Shown: positions 17,251-25,457 of the stretch, in pieces
Numbering within the stretch: the stretch's first letter is position 1
Layout of the letters: each line of letters opens with the position of its first letter
Source: CAYLPU01 sp964385635
Lineage (GTDB): Bacteria > Chloroflexota > Anaerolineae > B4-G1
Reading direction: 5' to 3'
DNA length: 43,728 bases
Assembly: GCA_964385635.1 (NCBI GenBank)
Contig: CAYLPU010000039.1
Location: 1-43,728 of the forward strand
Notes under the pieces: model-generated
The model's input: the letters and a program-made list of their open reading frames with translations, nothing else
Told to the model about the DNA's origin: nothing
Databases searched by the model: none
Made by a program: the position numbers and the translations under genes

Positions 17251-17550
17251 CTAGCCCTTCTCTCCTTCCAGGCACACTTTCAAACGGGCCAGCCGTTCTG
17301 GACTGTCCAGCAAAGCCACGGTGCGCTCAATCGTCGTCTCGTTCACGATGCCGGTCATCAGTGGCTGAGCCATGAGCAACGCCTGGCTGCCCAAGAACCC
17401 AAATGCATGGACGATATCCAGCAACGATAGCACCACCGGCGAGAGGCCCAGCGCACTGATGCGCCTGGCCCATGTCTCAACCCACGCCTGTTGTCCTGTC
17501 TCATTGCCCACGGTAAAGCCTTCTACTGCCAGTATACCAAAGATATGCAA
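17251..17550 (-). CDS. Small hypothetical protein, first gene of the GlmL-like cluster
   Basis: 99 residues if started at TTG 17550, or 86 if started at GTG 17511, which has AGAAGG seven bases upstream and may be the better start. Features: WVETWARRISALGLSPVVLSLLDIVHAFGFLGSQALLMAQPLM, then a charged tail ERTVALLDSPERLARLKVCLE. The middle is hydrophobic enough for an amphipathic membrane-associated helix but I do not predict a clear transmembrane segment. It follows a strong promoter at 17584-17612. Its stop is one base from the next gene's start codon. Unknown function. Confidence 0.6.
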   Translation of the reverse strand: MHIFGILAVEGFTVGNETGQQAWVETWARRISALGLSPVVLSLLDIVHAFGFLGSQALLMAQPLMTGIVNETTIERTVALLDSPERLARLKVCLEGEKG

Positions 17551-17583
17551 GAATTGCCAACTACAGTCTTATGTAGCATACTC

Positions 17584-17612
17584 AGTATAGCACGATTTTC
17601 TGAGGGTGTAAA
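17584..17612 (-). promoter_or_regulatory. Promoter of the GlmL-like membrane cluster
   Basis: On the minus strand TTTACA (17607-17612), 17-base spacer, TATACT (17584-17589), with an extended TG at 17591-17592. It sits in the 134-base gap after the amidohydrolase gene and probably drives the genes down to 9166. Confidence 0.65.
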
Positions 17613-17684
17613 GTGCAAGAAAACACCCCCCACGTGCCTGCGGCAGAGGGCTCAGCGCTATAACAACATTCCCGCCCGCACGCT

Positions 17685-19013
17685 CTACCCCCGATAGGCG
17701 CGCACCTGGCGCAACGGGGTGCCAACCATACGAAAAGCGCGCCGCTCAGCCTCGTAGCAAATGTGCTCCTCATCGAGCGTCAGGAGTTCTCCGTCACGCA
17801 GAAGCAACCGCCCATCCACAATGACGTGGCTCACATCAGCAGGGTGCGCACCGTAGACGATACCAGCGGCCAGGTCATGGCGCGGGAACCAGTGGCAGGC
17901 GCTGGTGTCAAGCAGGATTAGGTCGGCGGGACGGCCGGGGGCCAGGACACCGCTCTCCAGGAAACCCAGTGCCTGCGCACCAGCCTGCGTCGCCAGGCGC
18001 AGAATCTGGGTACGGGGCAACACCTCAGACCGGCTCTGTGCGTTTTTGTGATACAGTCCGGTGATACGCAGCACCTCAAGCATGTTGAGGTCGTTGTTCG
18101 AGGCTGGGCCATCGGTGCCCAGCGCGACGTTCACACCGCCCTCCAGCAGCCGAGGCAGCGGTGCCATTCCCATCGCCAGTTTGAGGTAGGTCTTGGGAGT
18201 GTGGGCCACGTGCACACCCTTCTCGGCCAGGGTGACGATGTCCTGATCGCTGACGACGATGCAGTGGGCGGCGATAGCGGGGACGTCGAAGACGCCCAAC
18301 GCGGCCAGATGCGCCACCGGCGTCTTCCCATGGGTGGTCAGGGAGTTGGTGACCTGTTCCTGCGACTCGGCCACGTGCAGGTGGACACCGACATCCAACA
18401 CATGGGCTGTCCGGACGACCTGGCGCAGAAACTCCGGCGGGCACATATAAGGAGAATGAGGACCCATGACGCAACGAATACGACCATTGGCTACCTCGTG
18501 CCACTCCCGCACGAAGCGGATAGTGTCATCCAGCGTTACTCCACCCACCTCGTGCTCGGCACCGATGCCGAACTGACACCAAGCCAGGCTGGCCTTCATC
18601 CCGCTCTCCTCCACAGCCCGGGCAACCTGGTCCATCCAGAAGTAATGATCGGCGAAGCCGACGATGCCCGCGTGGATCATCTCGCAGCAGGCCAGCGCCG
18701 CGCCCCAGTAGACGTCCTCTTCCTCCAATGCCGACTCAGCGACCCATATTCTCTCGTTGAGCCAGCGGTCGAAGGGAAGGTCCTCGGCCCAGCCGCGCTC
18801 CAGCGTCATCGCCGCGTGGGTGTGGGCATTGAAGAAGCCGGGGAGCGTTACCCGTTCCCGGCCATCAATCACCTCATCGGCGGCAAAGCCCTCAGGGGCT
18901 TCACCCACCGCTACGATGGTCCGATCCTCAATGGCAATGTCCACATCATGCAGGATGCGGTCCCGCTCGTCCAACGTGATAGCGGTTACGTTTTGGATCA
19001 GGATGCTGGTCAT
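17685..19013 (-). CDS. Amidohydrolase, 5-methylthioadenosine/S-adenosylhomocysteine deaminase type
   Basis: Metal-dependent hydrolase of the cytosine deaminase/TrzN/MtaD branch, about 442 residues. Metal ligands are visible: PGFFNAHTHAAMTLERG (His64, His66), the later HLHVAES, the AAHCIVVSDQD histidine, and LGTDGPASNNDLNM with the catalytic Asp. SSNNDL-type sequence after the Asp and the Asn-Ala-His-Thr-His start are typical of MtaD/SsnA-like deaminases acting on adenosine derivatives. The TTG at 19031 is possible but ATG at 19013 gives the usual N-terminus (TSILIQNVTAITLDE). It is directly downstream of the nucleoside-type importer, which supports a role in purine nucleoside salvage. The precise substrate is not decided by sequence. 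Confidence 0.88.
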   Translation of the reverse strand: MTSILIQNVTAITLDERDRILHDVDIAIEDRTIVAVGEAPEGFAADEVIDGRERVTLPGFFNAHTHAAMTLERGWAEDLPFDRWLNERIWVAESALEEEDVYWGAALACCEMIHAGIVGFADHYFWMDQVARAVEESGMKASLAWCQFGIGAEHEVGGVTLDDTIRFVREWHEVANGRIRCVMGPHSPYMCPPEFLRQVVRTAHVLDVGVHLHVAESQEQVTNSLTTHGKTPVAHLAALGVFDVPAIAAHCIVVSDQDIVTLAEKGVHVAHTPKTYLKLAMGMAPLPRLLEGGVNVALGTDGPASNNDLNMLEVLRITGLYHKNAQSRSEVLPRTQILRLATQAGAQALGFLESGVLAPGRPADLILLDTSACHWFPRHDLAAGIVYGAHPADVSHVIVDGRLLLRDGELLTLDEEHICYEAERRAFRMVGTPLRQVRAYRG

Positions 19014-19072
19014 CAGATGCTCAATACTCAATACTGGATGCTAGCGGCTAGTTGCCGGCGGCCAATCGCTGA

Positions 19073-20368
19073 TCATTGCTTCTCGTAGGGCTGACCATCT
19101 GCGGCGGGTGGAATGGCCTCGCCCACCACACCGGCCAGGACAACCATCGTCACCAGGTAGGGAGCCATCAGCAAGAAATGGGAGGGAACGGGCACCTCCA
19201 GGATAGCCAGTTTAGTCTGCAGCGCGTCGGCGAAGCCGAAGATGAGGGCCGAGCCGAAAGTACCGAAGGGCATCCACTTACCGAAGATCATCGCCGCCAG
19301 GCCGATGAACCCCTTGCCGGCGGTCATCAACTCATCGAAGCGGCCCACCGAACCCAGGATCAGGAAGGCCCCACCCAGACCCGCCACCATCCCACCCAGC
19401 ATCACGTTGATGTAACGGGTCTTGAAGACGTTGATCCCCAGCGTGTCAGCCGCTCGCGGATGCTCCCCCACCGCCCGGGTGCGCAGCCCCCAGCGGGTGT
19501 AGAAGAGCATCACGTGTGCCACCGCCAGGATGCCAAAAAGTGTGTAGACCAGCACATTCTGTTCAAAGAAGACCGGTCCGATGAGAGGTATGCTGGACAG
19601 GCCGGGGACGGAGACCCGCGGAAAGATACCAGGGTTGTTGAGGTGCTGGAACTCGGCCAGGATGCGGGCGCTGAGGAAACTGGTGAGACCCACTCCCAGG
19701 ATGTTGATGGCGGTACCAGCGATGATCTGATCCACCTTGAAGCGGACCGCCATGACCGCCAGCAGCAGCCCCAGGAGCGCCCCCGCGGCCAGGGCACTGA
19801 GCAGGCCGAAGGGCAGGGCGGCCCAGGACGGCCACTCCCAGACATTGGCCGCCACGCTCCCCATCAGAGCGGCGAAGAAGGCGCCGGTGATCATCATGCC
19901 CTCGATGGCGATGTTGATCACTGCACAGCGCTCGCACAGCACCCCAGAGAGCCCAGCCAGCGCGATAGGGACGGCCCGCAGCAGGGCGCTAGAAAACAGG
20001 CCGGTCAGGTTCAGCGAGCGGCCGCGGGCGGCCCAGGTGAGGAAGGCCAGCACAAACAGCATCGCCACCCCGCCCAGGGCCAGGTTGGCCCGCCGGAAGC
20101 CCCGCGCCAGTTGCCAGCCTCCCAGGAAGACACACACCAGCACAAACGCATACAGCGCCGCCGCGGTGGGAATGGGCAGGTCCGGCACCGGCAACGCGCG
20201 CGACCTCGCAGGGTTCAGCACAAAGGTTGACGTTTGGTCTCCACTGGCCGTGCGGGCGAACAGCAAGAAGATGAGCAGCCCTGCTCCCAGAAAGATCAGA
20301 CCGTATATGACCGCCCGTCGGCGGGGGATCCCCCTCCGGGCAGCAACTCGCTCCCATGCAGTGCTCAT
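19073..20368 (-). CDS. ABC transporter permease, BMP/nucleoside family (NupQ-like)
   Basis: 431 residues, longer than typical (about 310) because of an N-terminal extension with two or three extra hydrophobic segments (residues 22-38, 66-90, 98-112). The family core starts at LFSSALLRAVPIALAGLSGVLCERC and has the hallmark VINIAIEGMMITGAFFA, then AVGEHPRAADTLGINVFKTRYI and the C-terminal AKGFIGLAAMIFGKWMPFG. ATG at 20368 has GGGAGG six bases upstream; the TTG at 20374 is rejected. It pairs with the fused permease upstream to form the channel. Confidence 0.9.
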   Translation of the reverse strand: MSTAWERVAARRGIPRRRAVIYGLIFLGAGLLIFLLFARTASGDQTSTFVLNPARSRALPVPDLPIPTAAALYAFVLVCVFLGGWQLARGFRRANLALGGVAMLFVLAFLTWAARGRSLNLTGLFSSALLRAVPIALAGLSGVLCERCAVINIAIEGMMITGAFFAALMGSVAANVWEWPSWAALPFGLLSALAAGALLGLLLAVMAVRFKVDQIIAGTAINILGVGLTSFLSARILAEFQHLNNPGIFPRVSVPGLSSIPLIGPVFFEQNVLVYTLFGILAVAHVMLFYTRWGLRTRAVGEHPRAADTLGINVFKTRYINVMLGGMVAGLGGAFLILGSVGRFDELMTAGKGFIGLAAMIFGKWMPFGTFGSALIFGFADALQTKLAILEVPVPSHFLLMAPYLVTMVVLAGVVGEAIPPAADGQPYEKQ

Positions 20369-20379
20369 ATCCAACCTCC

Positions 20380-22575
20380 CTAGACCTGACCCCAGCCCCG
20401 GGTGAAGACTGCCTCGGCTGCCTCCTCCGGAACGCGCAGGCGGTAGAGGAAACGGATCACCTCCGGAGCGGCAATGAAGATGATGATCAGCCCTTGCAGC
20501 ACGGAGATAATGTCAATGGGCACGTGGGCCCACCCTTGCATCCGCTGTGCGCCAGCCCGCAGAAAGCCGAACAGAAGCGCCGATAGCAGCACCCCCACGG
20601 GATGGCTCTTGCCCAAGAGCGCCAGGGCGATGGAATCGAAGCCGTAGCCAGAGAAGAAAGCGTTGGGCATGTAGTGGATGACGCCCAGGATGTCGTGGGC
20701 CCCGGCCATCCCCGCTAGCGCCCCGCTGATCGCCATCGCCAGAACGAAGTTCCGCGCCACGCTGATACCGGCTGTCCGCGCCGCGCGGGGGTTGGCCCCC
20801 ACCGCCCGGATTTCAAAGCCTAAGGTCGTCTTGAAGAGGAGCCAGTAGACCACGCCGACCGCGACCAGCGCCAGAAGGAGACCAACGTTGATGCGAATGG
20901 AGGGATTGTTGGGGAAGAACTGAGGCAGGTAGGCAGAGAGCTCAATCTTGGGGCTCACCGGCCGGCTATCCCCTGGCCGGGCCATTGGCCCACCGACCTG
21001 CAAGAGGTAATCGGCCACCCGGTAGGCGATGTAGTTGAGCATGATAGTGTTGATCACCTCGTGGGCCCCGGTTTTGGCCTTCAGAAAACCGGCGATGGCC
21101 GCCCAGAGAGCCCCGCCTGCCATCCCCGCCCCCAGGGCCAGGGGCAGGTGGATGAACCAGGGTAGACCTTTAAGACTGTAGCCCACGAAGACCGAGGCCA
21201 ACCCGCCGATGAAGTACTGCCCTTCCGCGCCAATGTTGAACAGGCCGCAGCGGAAGCCCAGCGCCACCGACAGCCCGGCGAAGATGTAGGGAGTGGCGAC
21301 GCGCAGACTCTCCGTCAGCGGGTAGATGGCCCGCAACAACTCGGCGGTCTCCCCGGTCTGGTAATAGATCGAGAAACCTTCGATGATGCGGGCCGGGCTG
21401 CCGAAGGCTCCCTCGAAGAGAGCAGCGTAGGCCTGGGCGATGGACTGCCAGGCCACAGCCAGTCCCGCTGCAAGCCCCGTGCCAAATGCCTCCCAGACCT
21501 CAGGGTCGAAGGCAGCGATGAAGATAGCGCCGATGACCAGCGCGGTGAAGATAGCCAGAATCGGCATCAGGGTCGCCTGCCAGTTCCTGGCCATCAGGCG
21601 CTGCAAGAACCCCCCGAGAAGCGCCTCCCCCTGAGGCCCCACCCGGGTGCGGACGCGGCCGGTGCGCAGTGCTTCGGCCACCTCCAGGATCTTACCCCGC
21701 ACCTCGGAGGGGACGGCGGTGTCCGCCAAGTGGTAGGGAGCCAGCCCGACTCCATCGTTCGCCAGGTCAAAGCGAAGCGCACCGCTCTGAAGTCTCCCTT
21801 GCACCGCCTGGATGACGGCAGTGTAGACCGCCTGATCCACTCGTTTGACGGCGCTGGTCAGCAATCGCTCCGCGCCGGGGGCCTCCCCATCCTGGAAGGT
21901 CGTCACCCACTCGTCCTGATCCACCCCGATGACCCAGGCACCTTGCTGAGCCGCGGACCGGATTGCCGCGCTGCCACTCAAGCCCCCGGCGGCGAAGACT
22001 ACGTCGGCCTCCTGCCCGACCAACTCTCCGGCGGCTGTCTCTCCTGCCTTCCGGTCGGTGAAGGAGTCAGTATACCCCTGAACCACACTCGCCCGCCGGT
22101 TGGTGAAGGCGACGCCGTGCTCGAATCCCTTCTGAAACTTGCGCACCGGCGCAATGTCCATCCCGCCCAGGAAGCCCACCGTGCCTCGCTCCGTCACCAG
22201 CCCCGCCAACGCGCCAGCCAGGAAGCCGGCCTGGTCCTCGGCGAAGACCAGCCCAGTAACGTTGCGGCTCTCCGGCAATGGCTCGTGATCCACGATGATG
22301 AACTGGACCGCAGGGTAGCGCATCGCCAACCGCTCCACCGCCGCCCCTGTGCGAGAGCCGATGGTGACGACAAAGGAGCACCCACGCTCAATGACTTGAT
22401 GGATATTGCGCTCGTAATCCATCTGGGACTCGGTCTGGATGACATCGAGTTCGATGGCCTGCTCCTCCAGGCACCGCTTCAGCCCCTCGTAGGCGTGCTG
22501 ATTGAAGGTGCCGTCGTCGATGCGGCCCACGTCGGTGACCAGACCTACCCGTGGCTTATCAGGCAACGCTTGCAC
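20380..22575 (-). CDS. Fusion of a BMP-family binding domain with a BMP/nucleoside-type ABC permease
   Basis: 731 residues. Residues 8-310 are a complete BMP (PnrA-like) binding domain: GLVTDVGRIDDGTFNQHAYEG, ESQMDYERNI, GRVTFVGG-like GTVGFLGGMDI, GVDQDEW. Residues 335-731 are a full NupP-type permease (FRCGLFNIGAEGQYFIGGLAS, AVGANPRAARTAGI, GYGFDSIALALLG). The start is GTG 22575, with AAAGGAGG six bases upstream inside the 3' end of the ATPase gene. The binding domain therefore has no signal peptide and no lipobox. The first permease helix is preceded by basic residues (RLMARN), predicting that the BMP domain faces the cytoplasm. A normal secreted BMP lipoprotein exists in the same operon. 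Possible roles: an intracellular substrate sensor or gate, or an export-competent domain by an unknown route. Confidence 0.88.
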   Translation of the reverse strand: MQALPDKPRVGLVTDVGRIDDGTFNQHAYEGLKRCLEEQAIELDVIQTESQMDYERNIHQVIERGCSFVVTIGSRTGAAVERLAMRYPAVQFIIVDHEPLPESRNVTGLVFAEDQAGFLAGALAGLVTERGTVGFLGGMDIAPVRKFQKGFEHGVAFTNRRASVVQGYTDSFTDRKAGETAAGELVGQEADVVFAAGGLSGSAAIRSAAQQGAWVIGVDQDEWVTTFQDGEAPGAERLLTSAVKRVDQAVYTAVIQAVQGRLQSGALRFDLANDGVGLAPYHLADTAVPSEVRGKILEVAEALRTGRVRTRVGPQGEALLGGFLQRLMARNWQATLMPILAIFTALVIGAIFIAAFDPEVWEAFGTGLAAGLAVAWQSIAQAYAALFEGAFGSPARIIEGFSIYYQTGETAELLRAIYPLTESLRVATPYIFAGLSVALGFRCGLFNIGAEGQYFIGGLASVFVGYSLKGLPWFIHLPLALGAGMAGGALWAAIAGFLKAKTGAHEVINTIMLNYIAYRVADYLLQVGGPMARPGDSRPVSPKIELSAYLPQFFPNNPSIRINVGLLLALVAVGVVYWLLFKTTLGFEIRAVGANPRAARTAGISVARNFVLAMAISGALAGMAGAHDILGVIHYMPNAFFSGYGFDSIALALLGKSHPVGVLLSALLFGFLRAGAQRMQGWAHVPIDIISVLQGLIIIFIAAPEVIRFLYRLRVPEEAAEAVFTRGWGQV

Positions 22576-24103
22576 CGGCAGCCTCCTTTCGCACTTCCTT
22601 TACCCCCGCCATCAGCAGACCGATCTTCTCTTTGGTCACCTGATCAGCGGGCAGGGTGTCCATGATTCTCCCCTCGTACATGACTGCGATGCGGTCTGAA
22701 AGCCCCATCACCTCGTCCAATTCTGGCGAGACCAGGAGGATGGCGCACCCCTCATCACGCTTCTCGACGATGCGACGGTGGATATACTCGATGGATCCCA
22801 CGTCGAGCCCCCGTGTGGGCTGGGAAGCGATAAGTAGACGGATGGGGCGGGAGAACTCACGAGCGACGATGACTTTCTGCTGGTTGCCACCGGAGAGGTT
22901 AGAGACCGGCGTCAACACACTGGGAGTGCGCACGTCGAACATTCGCGTCCCTTTCTCTGCCATCGCCAGGATGGCCTCTTGATCCAGTATGCCCAGGCGG
23001 GCGAAGGGAGGCAGGTAGTAAGTATTGAGAACCAGGTTGTCGGATACAGGGAAACTGAGCACCAGCCCGTCCTGCTGGCGGTCCTCCGGCACGTGGGCCA
23101 CCCTCTGCTCCAGCACCCGCCGGGGGGACGCACCAGTGACGTCAGCGTCCAGAATGTGCACCTGACCCGACAGCGGTGACCGGAGGCCGGTCAGCGCCTG
23201 CACCAACTCCGTCTGACCGTTCCCCTGGACGCCAGCCATTCCCAGCACCTCGCCAGCCCGCACCTGGAAGGAAATGGACCGGACCGCCAGGTTGCCCCGG
23301 TCGTCCAGCACCTCCAGGTTCTCCACGTCCAGCACCGTCTCACCGGGATTGGCAGGACCCTTTTCCACACGCAGGAGCACTTCCCGGCCGACCATCATCG
23401 CAGCCAGTTGTTGCTCGTCGGTCTGGGCCGGGGTGGTGGTGCCCACCACCCGCCCGTTGCGCAGGACGGTGATCCGGTCGGCGATGGCCATCACTTCCTT
23501 CAACTTGTGGGTGATGAAGATCACCGACTTGCCCTGCGCCACCAGCGATCGGACAACCTTGAAGAGTTCCTCTGCTTCTTGAGGAGTGAGGACCGCCGTC
23601 GGTTCGTCCAGGATAAGAATATCCGCTTCCCGGTACAGCAGTTTGATGATCTCAACCCGCTGCTGGACCCCCACTGGCAGGGTCCTAATGTAGGCGTCGG
23701 GGTCCACCTGCAGCCCGTACTGTTCGGATATCTGGCGGATGCGCTGGGCGGCGGTGGCCCGATCCAGAAGAATCCCGTTCTTGATCGACTCCACCCCTAG
23801 CATGACATTCTCTGTCACGGTGAGCACCGGCACCAGCATGAAGTGCTGGTGAACCATGCCGATGCCCTGGGCGATGGCGTCATTGGGCTCGTGGATCTCC
23901 ACACGCCGGCCTCGTATGGTAACCTCCCCATCGTCGGGGGCGTAGAGGCCGTAGAGGACGTTCATCAACGTGGTCTTGCCTGCCCCGTTCTCGCCCAGGA
24001 GGGCATGGATCTCACCCGCCTCCAGGGTCAGGTCAATGCGGTCGTTCGCCAGGACGCCGGGGAAAGCCTTAGTGATGCCGCGCAGTTCCAGAACAGGGGC
24101 CAT
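22559..24103 (-). CDS. ABC transporter ATP-binding protein, double-domain nucleoside/sugar type (NupO-like)
   Basis: 514 residues with two ATPase domains in one chain. Domain 1: Walker A GENGAGKTT (residues 37-45), signature-like LPVGVQQRVEI, Walker B ILILDEPTAVLTP. Domain 2: degenerate Walker A GVQGNGQTEL, signature NLSGGNQQKVIVAREF, and the switch region LLIASQPTRGLDVGSIEYIH. This layout is that of RbsA/MglA and the BMP-family NupO ATPase. ATG at 24103 follows GGAGG. The 3' end overlaps the fused permease gene by 17 bases and carries its ribosome site. Confidence 0.94.
   Translation of the reverse strand: MAPVLELRGITKAFPGVLANDRIDLTLEAGEIHALLGENGAGKTTLMNVLYGLYAPDDGEVTIRGRRVEIHEPNDAIAQGIGMVHQHFMLVPVLTVTENVMLGVESIKNGILLDRATAAQRIRQISEQYGLQVDPDAYIRTLPVGVQQRVEIIKLLYREADILILDEPTAVLTPQEAEELFKVVRSLVAQGKSVIFITHKLKEVMAIADRITVLRNGRVVGTTTPAQTDEQQLAAMMVGREVLLRVEKGPANPGETVLDVENLEVLDDRGNLAVRSISFQVRAGEVLGMAGVQGNGQTELVQALTGLRSPLSGQVHILDADVTGASPRRVLEQRVAHVPEDRQQDGLVLSFPVSDNLVLNTYYLPPFARLGILDQEAILAMAEKGTRMFDVRTPSVLTPVSNLSGGNQQKVIVAREFSRPIRLLIASQPTRGLDVGSIEYIHRRIVEKRDEGCAILLVSPELDEVMGLSDRIAVMYEGRIMDTLPADQVTKEKIGLLMAGVKEVRKEAAGASVA
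22582..22589 (-). promoter_or_regulatory. Ribosome binding site that fixes the start of the fused permease
   Basis: AAAGGAGG on the minus strand, six bases before GTG 22575 and within the ATPase coding sequence. It shows that translation begins directly at the BMP domain. Confidence 0.75.
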
Positions 24104-24131
24104 TGCCGCCTCCTCGCGAGATGTGGTGGGA

Positions 24132-24158
24132 GCGGTGACGGGGCTGGCCCGTCACCGC
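24132..24158 (-). promoter_or_regulatory. Intercistronic hairpin between the BMP lipoprotein and the ATPase genes
   Basis: Perfect 11-bp stem (GCGGTGACGGG, 5-base loop, CCCGTCACCGC) in the 79-base gap. There is no U-tract, so it is more likely a 3'-end stabiliser or partial terminator that raises lipoprotein expression above that of the downstream transport genes. Confidence 0.7.
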
Positions 24159-24182
24159 CAACAGACCCCGTCCGGTCACATG

Positions 24183-25214
24183 CTACTGACCAGTTTCGAT
24201 GGTACCGTCAATGATCCCCTGCTCGATCTCCTCCAGTTCGGCCGCCAACTCCGCTGGCACGTCGTCCTCGAACTCGTGGAAGTCGGCGATGCCCACCCCG
24301 TTGTTGTCCAACGTGCCGACGTAGAAGCCGCCCTCGAAGGTGCCTTCCACGCCCGCCCGGATGGCGTCCAGCACCGCCATGTCCATGTTCTTCATAACGC
24401 TGGTCAGGGTGACGTCGCAGTAATCCGGGTTAGAGACGCACCCGTCGGTGTCCACCCAGATGAGCATCGTGCCGGGATTCTCCTTGATCGCAGCAGCGGT
24501 GCCCAACCCCACCGGCCCAGCCACCGGCATGATGATGTCCGCACCCTCGGCGATCAGATCCTCCGCCACGCGGCGACCGTCATCAGTGGACTCGAAGTTG
24601 CCGACGAAGGTACTCATTCCCAGCACTTCGACATCGGTCCCGTGCTGCTCGTTGTAGTACTCCACGCCAGCCTTGTAGCCGGTCATAAAGATGGTGACGG
24701 TTGGAATCTCGATGCCGCCGAAGGTGCCCACCTTGCCGGTCTGACTCATCCCTGCCGCCAGGTACCCGGCCAGGAAGGCTGCCTCGTCGGTCGCGAAGGT
24801 CAGGCCCAGGACATTGGGGATGATCGGGTCGTAGGCGAAGTCCACGATGGCGAAGTTCGTGTCAGGATTCTGCTCAGCAAACGTCGCCGTGTCCTCCCCC
24901 AACAGGAAACCGACGGTGATGATCGTGTCGTAGTCCTGATCCAGGAACTGGGTGATGTTGACCGCATAGTCAGTCTGTTGCTGCGATTCCAGATAGGCGA
25001 CCTCCACCCCCAACTCCTCCTCGGCCAGTTCCATGCCGTGCCACGAGGTAGCGTTGAAGGACTTGTCGTCAATGCCGCCTACGTCGGTGACCATGCCAGC
25101 CTTGAAGACCTCGGCCGGGGCCTCCGTAGGAGCCTCAGTCGGCTGGGGACCACAGGCAGCGAGCAGTGTCACGACGATCAATAGACTCATACTTGCCAAG
25201 AGTAACTTACGCAT
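24183..25214 (-). CDS. BMP-family substrate-binding lipoprotein (nucleoside type)
   Basis: 343 residues. Lipoprotein signal MRKLLLASMSLLIVVTLLAAC with lipobox LAAC (Cys21), followed by a short PTEAPTEAP linker. The BMP domain has GMVTDVGGIDDKSFNA, the DYAVNI strand, FATDEAAFLAGYLAAG, VGTFGGIEIP and LIWVDTDG. Characterised relatives (PnrA, BmpA, the Nup system lipoproteins) bind purine or other nucleosides and feed them to the permeases. ATG at 25214 follows AGGAGGAG. First gene of the importer operon, behind a leader of about 136 bases. Confidence 0.92.
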   Translation of the reverse strand: MRKLLLASMSLLIVVTLLAACGPQPTEAPTEAPAEVFKAGMVTDVGGIDDKSFNATSWHGMELAEEELGVEVAYLESQQQTDYAVNITQFLDQDYDTIITVGFLLGEDTATFAEQNPDTNFAIVDFAYDPIIPNVLGLTFATDEAAFLAGYLAAGMSQTGKVGTFGGIEIPTVTIFMTGYKAGVEYYNEQHGTDVEVLGMSTFVGNFESTDDGRRVAEDLIAEGADIIMPVAGPVGLGTAAAIKENPGTMLIWVDTDGCVSNPDYCDVTLTSVMKNMDMAVLDAIRAGVEGTFEGGFYVGTLDNNGVGIADFHEFEDDVPAELAAELEEIEQGIIDGTIETGQ

Positions 25215-25351
25215 TTTGGTTCTCCTCCTAGTTAATTAGGTTGGGTAACAGAGTTGGGTTTGTCACTCACTGATGGACATAACAGGGACACTTCCGTTAT
25301 ACGCTCACCTCCCTTCGCTAGATGTGAAACCAGCCACCTGCCCGGTACAGT
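25215..25351 (-). promoter_or_regulatory. Long 5' leader of the BMP importer operon
   Basis: About 136 bases from the predicted transcription start to the ATG. It contains one imperfect hairpin (minus strand ATAACGG...CCTGTTAT, near 25283-25305). I looked for a purine-riboswitch core and did not find it. The length leaves room for regulation, but no known element is recognised. Confidence 0.35.
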
Positions 25352-25357
25352 GACCAT

Positions 25358-25385
25358 ATTATAGCAAAACTAGAGACAAAGGCAA
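25358..25385 (-). promoter_or_regulatory. Promoter of the BMP importer operon
   Basis: On the minus strand TTGCCT (25380-25385), 16-base spacer, TATAAT (25358-25363) with extended TGC just upstream. Confidence 0.7.
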
Positions 25386-25442
25386 GTCAGACCTCTCATC
25401 GTGCACGCTCTAACGCCCCGATGTGCGCTGATCGACAGAACG

Positions 25443-25451
25443 TGATATAAT
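25443..25451 (+). promoter_or_regulatory. Extended -10 promoter of rsmG
   Basis: TGATATAAT (25443-25451), a perfect -10 with extended TG, and no good -35. It ends six bases before the ATG at 25458, so the mRNA probably begins at or next to the start codon. Confidence 0.55.
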
Positions 25452-25457
25452 GAACAA

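Noticed and set aside
25215..25351. Purine or other known riboswitch in the BMP operon leader
   Set aside because: The leader is long enough and the context fits, but the conserved core bases and three-way junction are not found; only one imperfect hairpin is visible.
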